Below, in pieces: positions 36,575 to 43,242 of a stretch of 64,000 bases of DNA; positions within the stretch are counted from its first letter, which is position 1; the number at the start of each line of letters is the position of its first letter. The notes beneath the pieces are model-generated. The model did no database searches, was not told the DNA's origin, and worked only from the letters and a program-made list of their open reading frames with translations. The position numbers and the translations under genes are program-made. This DNA is from SXOA01 sp046593355. Lineage in GTDB: Bacteria > Planctomycetota > Planctomycetia > Pirellulales > Pirellulaceae. The stretch covers positions 1 to 64,000 of the forward strand of contig JBKJNY010000045.1 in the NCBI GenBank assembly GCA_046593355.1, given 5' to 3'.

Positions 36575-37594
36575 ATGTTACTAACCCATTCAGGCTTAAT
36601 GTGTCCGGTCGGCCTTCACGCCGCCGCCGCGTGCGCCGCCATGCGGGCCGGCATCGCCGGCTTCGGCGATCTGCCGTATCTCGACAACTCGGGCGAGCCG
36701 ATAGTAGGCGCGGTCGTTCCGGGCCTGGTGCCTCATCTCAACCGAGAAGAACGCTTGTTGACGTTGCTGGAAGGGGCCTTACGGGACTGTTTGAAATCGG
36801 CGGCGCTGAACGAGACCAGTTCGATTCCGCTTTTGGTGGGCCTATCGGAAAGCGGCCGCCCGGGAGGCGGCGACCATCTGGCCAGCGACTTGATTTTGCA
36901 CATGCAAAATCGGCTCCAACTGCGATTCCATCCAACTCTTTCCCGATGTCTTGCGCGCGGCCACACGGCTGGTTTCGAGCTGCTCAAAGATGCCCGCGAA
37001 CTGCTCGCAGACCCAAACGTGCCGGGCTGCCTGGTGGCGGGCGTCGATTCCTACATGAACGCCCGCACGTTGAATTGGTTGTCGCACCTGGGGCGCCTCA
37101 AGACCGATGGCAACTCCGACGGTGTAATTCCCGGCGAGGCGGCGGCCGTGGCGCTCATTCGCCCGTCATCGGCGTCTGGCATTGCCGGCGCAACACAGTT
37201 TTGCGGGCTGGGATTCGCTCAGGAAAACGCGGGAGTACTTTCCCAAGAGCCGTTGTTGGGATTGGGATTGGCCGCCGCGCTGCGGACTGCTTTGCAAGAG
37301 GCCGGGCTGCAAATGAACCAGATCGGTTTTCGCCTCCTCGACGTTACCGGCGAAAGTTACGGGTTCAAGGAACAATCCCTGGCCCTGTCGCGGGTGTTGC
37401 GGCAAGGGCCCTCGCAACTGCCGATGTGGCATTGTGCCGACTCCGTCGGCGACGTCGGGGCTGCGGCGGGCGTTTGCCAATGGATCGTGGCCGACTACGC
37501 CTTTCGCAAAAACTACGCGCCGGGAACCTCAGCGATGTGTACCGCCAGCGCCTTGCCTGGCGAGCGCGCGGCAGCCGTGCTCTGTCGGCAATAG
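36575..37594 (+). CDS. Beta-ketoacyl-synthase-like (thiolase fold) T6SS-associated protein
   Basis: The 339-aa product has the thiolase-fold layout of ketosynthases: an N-terminal SGLMCPVG, a middle segment ending VAGVDSYM (compare vGGxdS) and the loop SDGVIPGEAAAVAL. However, at the place where the ketosynthase nucleophile A-C-x-[ST]-G is expected the sequence reads ARGHTAGFELL, without a Cys, so condensing activity is doubtful. Such proteins occur between DUF2169 and DUF4150 genes in T6SS effector cassettes, which suggests a structural or loading role. The ATG at 36575 is chosen over TTG 36569. Confidence 0.78.
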   Translation: MLLTHSGLMCPVGLHAAAACAAMRAGIAGFGDLPYLDNSGEPIVGAVVPGLVPHLNREERLLTLLEGALRDCLKSAALNETSSIPLLVGLSESGRPGGGDHLASDLILHMQNRLQLRFHPTLSRCLARGHTAGFELLKDARELLADPNVPGCLVAGVDSYMNARTLNWLSHLGRLKTDGNSDGVIPGEAAAVALIRPSSASGIAGATQFCGLGFAQENAGVLSQEPLLGLGLAAALRTALQEAGLQMNQIGFRLLDVTGESYGFKEQSLALSRVLRQGPSQLPMWHCADSVGDVGAAAGVCQWIVADYAFRKNYAPGTSAMCTASALPGERAAAVLCRQ

Positions 37595-37635
37595 GTTAGG
37601 AACTAGGCACTTTTGGGTAGAAGGAATCGGGAATC

Positions 37636-38640
37636 ATGAGCAACGAAGTCTACGCCAACGGCGAAGCGATCGCCTGTAAATCGGGAGATGGCAAGGTCAT
37701 CGCAGCGTTTCCGGACGTGTGCCTTAGTCCACCATCTCCGCCGGCGGGTCCGATACCCCTCCCATATCCCAATACTTCCTTTTCCAAGGACATGAAGGAA
37801 GGGAGCAAGACGGTCAAGATTGACGGCAAGGAAGTGATGCTCAAGGACAAGTCGTACTATAAAACTTCTCCGCTGGGAGACGAGGCAGCGACCCGCAGTT
37901 TCGGCGGCAGTGTGATCACCCACACCATCACCGGTAAAACTTATTTCACCGCGTGGTCAATGGACGTTAAAGTCGAGGGGGAAAACGTCGATCGCCATGT
38001 CGACCTGACGACCTCGAACCACAACCCTTATCCCGGCAGCACTCCGCCGATGGTTAACGCGGAAAAGGTGGCGCTGGCGGAGGAACGAATCGCAGAGAAC
38101 CAGTGTCCCTGTTGCGGAAAACCAAGGCACGCTTGGCAGCAGGGAGCCCCACAGAATATGGAGGAGTGGTATCTTGCCAACAATAGACCAGCAGACCACG
38201 CGGATCTTAGGACCCTATTGGCGGACGCCCGTAACCGCCCAAATTGCACATGCAAGAGTCCCAAGAAGAAGAGCCTACTACCGTCTCCTCCATGCGATGT
38301 CTTTTACCCGCCACCGAATCCCCGACCGCCGGCGCGCACTGCGAGAGAGGCGGATTGGCGCCGTAAGACCAGGGCACGCCAAAGAGCAAAGGGCGTGCCA
38401 GCCGGCGCGGCGCTAACGGCACATGCGACGCAGCGGTTTCAAGAGAAGAATAATGGCAGAACTCCCAACCCCGCTGAATTGGCTGATGAGGAACGACTCC
38501 AGACACAGCAGAATCACTTGACTCCGAAAATCGCCGGGGGATGCAACAAGGAAGGAAATACCCAAGCCAATTTTGCGCTCTGCGCAAGTTGTCAGCAGAT
38601 CGATGCGAGATTCAACCGATTCCAACAAGCGCAACCGTAG
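37636..38640 (+). CDS. PAAR-like (DUF4150) protein with C-terminal candidate nuclease domain
   Basis: Residues 1-~130 form a DUF4150 PAAR-like tip domain (VYANGEAIACKSGDGKV, FPDVCLSPPSPPAGPIPLPY, then SYYKTSPLGDEAATRSFGG). A Cys-rich linker (CPCCGKPRHAW) follows. The C-terminal ~100 residues end with NHLTPKIAGGCNKEGNTQ and a CASCQQID pair, a His-and-Cys pattern seen in HNH/GHH-like polymorphic toxin ends. It is probably an 'evolved' spike-tip effector. The next gene, 20 nt downstream, has the size and style of an immunity protein. The nuclease activity is inference. Confidence 0.8.
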   Translation: MSNEVYANGEAIACKSGDGKVIAAFPDVCLSPPSPPAGPIPLPYPNTSFSKDMKEGSKTVKIDGKEVMLKDKSYYKTSPLGDEAATRSFGGSVITHTITGKTYFTAWSMDVKVEGENVDRHVDLTTSNHNPYPGSTPPMVNAEKVALAEERIAENQCPCCGKPRHAWQQGAPQNMEEWYLANNRPADHADLRTLLADARNRPNCTCKSPKKKSLLPSPPCDVFYPPPNPRPPARTAREADWRRKTRARQRAKGVPAGAALTAHATQRFQEKNNGRTPNPAELADEERLQTQQNHLTPKIAGGCNKEGNTQANFALCASCQQIDARFNRFQQAQP

Positions 38641-38660
38641 TTTAGCGCTGGAGACTTGCC

Positions 38661-39482
38661 ATGAGCGATCCTTATGACACTGACGGACTTCAGCTCTATG
38701 GCGACGGGTATTGGGTATTTCCCAACTACTCGCCCGACCCGAGCCGCAAACCGGATTCGTACGAATCGCCGTGGGAGCTATGGGTCGCCACGTTGGCCCG
38801 GGCTCGATTGGGAGACTTCTCCTGGGTTCCGGGTCTCCTTGATCTCTACCTGCGCTCCGAAGATTACGTCCTCAAGGGCCAATGCATCGACCTGCTCGCC
38901 GACGCTGGACCGGCCACCACGGTTTCGCGAATTAGGAACTCCATCGCTACCAAGCTGGTTCGCGGCGATGAGTATGGTCCGCAGTTCGCTGTGGACATGT
39001 CTCGCGTGTTATTCGCGCAACTGCGGCTCGCCGATGTACCGTTGTTACTACAAACGTACCAAGGCGGAGCGCAATTCGAAGATACGGCGATCATTGTGTG
39101 TTATATGGAGTATATCTTGGGGAAAGTCGAACTTGCGGGGGGCGTCAGCAATCTTGCATCCGACAGCGAGTTGGTGAACCGTCGATTCAAACAACTCTTC
39201 GATCATTTCGGCAGAGGTGAGATACCACTTTGGATGGGCGAATTGTTTGATATTACCGGTCTTGCAAAAAAGTGGCTTATGGCAACCGACATTCCGGATC
39301 CGATTACAATGCGAAGCATTTTCGAATCCACAACGGGAATCGACTGTCGACCTTTCTTTGAAGACGAAGAATTCCAGCCCCTTTCCGCGGCTATGGTTTT
39401 GGAGGATTTTCTCGACAGCCCCTCTGCCGCCAAGTATAAAGCCGGTGTGCGCTACTTCTTCGGCCATCGCATTCCCGATTGA
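38661..39482 (+). CDS. Candidate immunity protein for the DUF4150 toxin
   Basis: A 273-aa acidic cytosolic protein with helical HEAT-like segments (WVPGLLDLYLRSEDYVLKGQ and CIDLLADAGPA), no signal peptide and no membrane segment. It follows the PAAR-like toxin candidate by 20 nt and precedes the TIGR02270 gene. Cytosolic acidic helical proteins in this place usually neutralise the toxin. I do not recognise a named immunity family, so the role is inferred from position. Confidence 0.62.
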   Translation: MSDPYDTDGLQLYGDGYWVFPNYSPDPSRKPDSYESPWELWVATLARARLGDFSWVPGLLDLYLRSEDYVLKGQCIDLLADAGPATTVSRIRNSIATKLVRGDEYGPQFAVDMSRVLFAQLRLADVPLLLQTYQGGAQFEDTAIIVCYMEYILGKVELAGGVSNLASDSELVNRRFKQLFDHFGRGEIPLWMGELFDITGLAKKWLMATDIPDPITMRSIFESTTGIDCRPFFEDEEFQPLSAAMVLEDFLDSPSAAKYKAGVRYFFGHRIPD

Positions 39483-39489
39483 GGTGGCC

Positions 39490-40788
39490 ATGAACAACCT
39501 CATCGCAGAAGTCATCGACCGCCACGCGGAAGATGCCGCGCTCCTCTGGCTTCGCAGAAACGACGCGGTGCAAGCATCGCACTTCAATCTCCCTGATCTT
39601 GTCCGCCTCGACAACCAACTTGAGGCGCACCTCGATGGACTGCGTGTTGCGGAAGCCGACATGCCCGGTGCTGCCTGGGTGGTTTGCGAACACGAACTCG
39701 CCTGGAAGGAATCAGGCGAGATATTCCCCGCGGCGATTCTGGCCTGGAAAAGCGGCATCGAGCAGCGCATTCGCACAGTGATGAATGTCGCGGCAAATTC
39801 GTACGAATGTTCGCGGCCGCTCGTTTCGTCGCTGGCATGGCTGTCGGAAGAGGAGGCAACGCCGCAAATCGAGCATTTACTGGCACATCCTGAAGGTTTT
39901 CAGCGGCGCATGGGTCTCGCGGCTTGCGCGGTGCGAAGACGCGATCCGGGCGAGGCATTCACGAAGGCGCTTGCCAGCTCCGATAAATCGCTCAAAACCC
40001 GAGCGCTGCGGGCCATTGGGGAACTCGCGCGGCGAGACCTGCTGCCGGCAGCGAAAGAGGCGTTGCGATCCGGTGATGCGGGCTCCAAATTCGCGGCGGC
40101 CTGGTCGCTGGCCCGACTGAGCGACGACTCTGAGGCGATTGGCGCCCTAAAGAAAACAGTCGAATCGCAAGCGTCTGGCGGCGACCAATTGCGATACCCG
40201 GAGTATGCGTCCTGCGGTGCTCGGGCGCTCCAGTTGGTGCTACGGAAGATGGACGCAAAGGCTGCGTCGAAGTGGCTCAAGAAGCTGGCGCAAAATCCCA
40301 AGCTCGTGCGGCAGGCAGTCATCGGAGCGGGCATCGTTGGCACTCCTGATTCTGTCCCCTGGCTGCTCTCGCTGATGAGCGTACCCGAGTTAGCTCGCGT
40401 AGCCGGCGAGGCGTTTACGATGATCACCGGCCTCGACCTGGCCGCGGAGAAATTCGATGCGAACCGGCCGGAGGGTTTCGAATCAGGACCGACGGAGGAT
40501 CCCGCGGATGAGAATGTCGCGATGGACGAAGACGAGAATCTCCCCTGGCCCGACGCGGCAAAGCTGGCCGCGTGGTGGGAAAGACGCCGGGCTGACTTCG
40601 AGCCGCAAACCCGGTATCTTTGCGGAAAGCCGTTGACCGAGGAGTGGCTGGATCATGTGCTTAAGCATGGTTATCAAAGACAGCGAGCCGCCGCCGCTTT
40701 GGAGCTCGCGATCCGAGCCCCCGAACGTCCGCTGTTCAATGTGCGAGCCCCTGGACGCCGGCAACAGCAGTTGCTGGGATTGAAATGA
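39490..40788 (+). CDS. HEAT-repeat protein of TIGR02270 type
   Basis: A 432-aa helical-repeat protein. The N-terminal block (LPDLVRLDNQLEAHLDGLRV), repeated EECs such as KTRALRAIGELARRDLLPAA and KFAAAWSLARLSDD, and the C-terminal block (VAGEAFTMITGLDLAAEKF, then TRYLCGKPLTEEWLDHVL) match TIGR02270, a family common beside T6SS genes and often next to PAAR/DUF2169 genes. Its biochemical role is not known; a scaffold or regulator is likely. The ATG at 39490 is used. Its C-terminal block also recurs in the FHA protein nearby. Confidence 0.82.
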   Translation: MNNLIAEVIDRHAEDAALLWLRRNDAVQASHFNLPDLVRLDNQLEAHLDGLRVAEADMPGAAWVVCEHELAWKESGEIFPAAILAWKSGIEQRIRTVMNVAANSYECSRPLVSSLAWLSEEEATPQIEHLLAHPEGFQRRMGLAACAVRRRDPGEAFTKALASSDKSLKTRALRAIGELARRDLLPAAKEALRSGDAGSKFAAAWSLARLSDDSEAIGALKKTVESQASGGDQLRYPEYASCGARALQLVLRKMDAKAASKWLKKLAQNPKLVRQAVIGAGIVGTPDSVPWLLSLMSVPELARVAGEAFTMITGLDLAAEKFDANRPEGFESGPTEDPADENVAMDEDENLPWPDAAKLAAWWERRRADFEPQTRYLCGKPLTEEWLDHVLKHGYQRQRAAAALELAIRAPERPLFNVRAPGRRQQQLLGLK

Positions 40789-40824
40789 CCTCTTTCCGCA
40801 GCTGAACAACGAAGTCAGGACTCC

Positions 40825-41400
40825 GTGAACGCGCACCAAGCTTCGGTCTGCCCACCGATGATCCCCGAAGTACTGCACGCTCATCTGGAAGAATTCCAGT
40901 TTCTCTGCGGACAGTTCCAGCACGCTCTACGGTCTCCCGACTATCGTCGCCGCGACCTCGAACCGCTGTCAAGTCGCATCGCGGCTCATTTGGATGGAAT
41001 CGTCGTCGCGGGCGAGGCTGCCGTGCCCTTACTCGAAGCGGGTTTGGCGGCCGACGAACCGCAAGCAGCCTTTGCGGCGGCATATATCCTTTTGAGAATG
41101 AATTCGAAAGCCGGGCAACGGGTGCTGGACGCCTTTTTGCAAGCGAAGGCCGGCCAACTCGAGGGGCTTTGTCGCGCCTTGTGTCAGAGCACGCTCGGCA
41201 CAATGGAGGATCAACTTCGGCAAGAGGTCACAAGCTCCCCCGCGACGATTGCCGTGGCGGCAGCGGAAGTCTTGGCCTTTCATCGAAAGCTGGGGCCGTT
41301 GGCAAAACGGCTCGACGACTTCTTGAAGGATGATAATCCAGAAGTGCGCCGTTGTGCGTGGCGAGTCACGGCCTTATTGGGGACAGCGGCAGCACGGTAA
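40825..41400 (+). CDS. HEAT-like protein related to the TIGR02270 N-terminal half (191 aa)
   Basis: The sequence LEPLSSRIAAHLDGIVVAGE parallels the LDNQLEAHLDGLRVAE segment of the neighbouring TIGR02270 protein, and the rest is helical repeat. It therefore looks like a stand-alone N-terminal half of that family. The start may be GTG 40825 or ATG 40858; I list the longer form. It ends 18 nt before the FHA gene. The function is unknown. Confidence 0.68.
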   Translation: MNAHQASVCPPMIPEVLHAHLEEFQFLCGQFQHALRSPDYRRRDLEPLSSRIAAHLDGIVVAGEAAVPLLEAGLAADEPQAAFAAAYILLRMNSKAGQRVLDAFLQAKAGQLEGLCRALCQSTLGTMEDQLRQEVTSSPATIAVAAAEVLAFHRKLGPLAKRLDDFLKDDNPEVRRCAWRVTALLGTAAAR

Positions 41401-41418
41401 CGGGCAGAGAGACATTTC

Positions 41419-42468
41419 ATGCGTGTCATCCTGGAAGTGCAATCCGGTCCCTCAGGGGGCAAGAAGACCTGGCTCCGGTCCGGTCAAAAGGTCGTGATCG
41501 GGCGCACCGAGGGGTCAGACTGCGTGATCCCCCACGACGGACAAATCTCCAGTCGCCATTTCGCGGTGGAATGCAGCCTGGAAAACTGCCAGATCCGAGA
41601 TTTGGGAAGCAGCAACGGCACGTTTCTCAACGGCCAAAGAGTGGAGGAAGCGGTCGTCCGGAGCGGGGATCGGATCGTGGCAGGACAGACAACATTCGCC
41701 GTGCAGATCGAGGATGCTCCCACATTCGCCCCCCCCCCGACACCACGGCCGGACCTCGTCGCCCAATCACCACCAATGACTCCCGCCGCAGCGCCGGCAG
41801 CCACGACATCGCCTTCGAAAACGATCCCCTCCCCGTCGCCAACGACAACGCCCATCAGCGTCCCCACGCCTTATGATGCAGGACTCGCCGACGAGGATCC
41901 TCGAGTGCGGCGCGAAGCGTTGCATGCCGCCGCCTGGACGCGGCAGCGGTGGCTCTTGGAGTATTGCCGCTTCCAGGCCCAAACGCCGTCCCCAGACAAC
42001 TGGGACGCCCTTGTCTTGTTCGCGCTCCTGGGTAAACCTCAGGATCTCCAGAGAATTCAGACGCTCAGCAAACTTGCCATGCTGGGAACGATGCGTTTTC
42101 AACTCCTGGCGGCATACGGGCACCCGGAGGTTGTCGAGATTCTGCTCAAGACGATGCGAGGGCCAAATCCGGAGGACGCGGTCGCGGCTGGCCTGGCATT
42201 TACGAAAATCACAGGGATCGAGCTCGAATCGGAGAAACTAACACACGCTGCCGCTGAGCTCGCCTGGGAGCATTGGCAGAAAGTGCGCGGCCAAGCCGCC
42301 AGTGGCACGCGCTGGAGTCGGGGAATCAACGTGAGCGGTTCTTTGAATGCCGAGGTGCTGGAACAACTCGATCTGGAATCCCGCTGGGAGGCCTGTCTCC
42401 GCGGCAATTATGAGGGGACTTGGAACGGCAGCCTCATGGATTGGGAGGCATTTCCTCAGCGCCGTTGA
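41419..42468 (+). CDS. FHA-domain protein with TIGR02270-like C-terminal module (349 aa)
   Basis: Residues 1-~95 are an FHA phosphothreonine-binding domain: VVIGRTEGSDCVIPHDG, ISSRHFAVE and IRDLGSSNGTFLNGQRV contain the conserved G-R, S-x-x-H and N-G positions. A Pro/Thr-rich linker (~100-150) leads to HEAT-like helices ending in AAGLAFTKITGIELESEKL, nearly the same motif as in the TIGR02270 protein. It fits the Fha/TagH role as the reader of a T6SS kinase; the kinase/SUMF1 protein downstream is a natural partner. It ends 9 nt from the convergent unknown gene. Confidence 0.85.
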   Translation: MRVILEVQSGPSGGKKTWLRSGQKVVIGRTEGSDCVIPHDGQISSRHFAVECSLENCQIRDLGSSNGTFLNGQRVEEAVVRSGDRIVAGQTTFAVQIEDAPTFAPPPTPRPDLVAQSPPMTPAAAPAATTSPSKTIPSPSPTTTPISVPTPYDAGLADEDPRVRREALHAAAWTRQRWLLEYCRFQAQTPSPDNWDALVLFALLGKPQDLQRIQTLSKLAMLGTMRFQLLAAYGHPEVVEILLKTMRGPNPEDAVAAGLAFTKITGIELESEKLTHAAAELAWEHWQKVRGQAASGTRWSRGINVSGSLNAEVLEQLDLESRWEACLRGNYEGTWNGSLMDWEAFPQRR

Positions 42469-42477
42469 CGCAGCTGG

Positions 42478-43233
42478 CTATGACGAGGACAAAGCCAGCA
42501 ATTGCTCTTTGAACGGATCTTTGATCGCTGCGATGGCGTCTGGGCTAACGACTTCCTCAAAAGCCGGCGTGCCAGAAATTTCAGTGCTTTGGAGGATGAC
42601 TTCGTTGGTCGGGCGGATGGTCGAGACGGGGCATTCAATGTAGGTGACAGGGAGGTCGCCAAATTCTTCCATCTTGCCGGTGGTGATAGGAAACCGGAGT
42701 GCTTCCAGGAGCTTGATGACGCCCGGGCGGCTTTGCAGCATCACATGCATCACCAGGTAGTTAAGCACGCATTGCTGCAGGTCGCTGCCGACGATGGTCT
42801 TCTGCTCTGCCAGCAATTCCCTGAGCCGTTTGGGACCGCTTCCCGAAAACGTGAGCACCCACTTGAGCGGCGAAGTGATCCTGATGGACTTGTTTTGGCC
42901 GGCGTCCTGGATTTCGTAGGCGTAGTCGACCGGCACGATCTCGGGAAGGATGTTGACGATGTCGAGCGGCGACTCCAAATCCTTGCGAAGATTGTAGGGA
43001 GCGGATCCGGCCAGCGGCAGATACAGTCCCTTGAGCTGCTCAAACGCCTCGGCTTCGCCCTTGACCGATTGCTTCGTCGTGCTCCGCAGATGGACGCCGA
43101 AGACATTACGCGGGTTAATCAGCGGAGCGAGGGTCGCAAGATGCGACCTCACCTGCTGGGTTAAGTTGTCCGCGACAGCCCTGGTGAGCTTGCGAAGCGT
43201 CAGCATTTGGGAAATGCTCTTGGGCTGGCTCAT
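42478..43233 (-). CDS. Hypothetical protein convergent with the FHA gene (251 aa)
   Basis: A 251-aa cytosolic protein: helical N-terminus (SISQMLTLRKLTRAVADNLT), a mixed centre with the phrase SPLDIVNILPEIVPVDYAY, and a hydrophobic core segment CVLNYLVMHVMLQSRPGV. It has no signal peptide and no membrane span. I recognise no family. It is the first of the minus-strand genes after the T6SS cluster and its stop is 9 nt from that of the kinase gene's downstream neighbour arrangement (the kinase stop at 43243 is 9 nt upstream of its start). So it is likely co-transcribed with the kinase. A role in T6SS regulation is only a guess. Confidence 0.75.
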   Translation of the reverse strand: MSQPKSISQMLTLRKLTRAVADNLTQQVRSHLATLAPLINPRNVFGVHLRSTTKQSVKGEAEAFEQLKGLYLPLAGSAPYNLRKDLESPLDIVNILPEIVPVDYAYEIQDAGQNKSIRITSPLKWVLTFSGSGPKRLRELLAEQKTIVGSDLQQCVLNYLVMHVMLQSRPGVIKLLEALRFPITTGKMEEFGDLPVTYIECPVSTIRPTNEVILQSTEISGTPAFEEVVSPDAIAAIKDPFKEQLLALSSS

Positions 43234-43242
43234 GTTTTGGCC

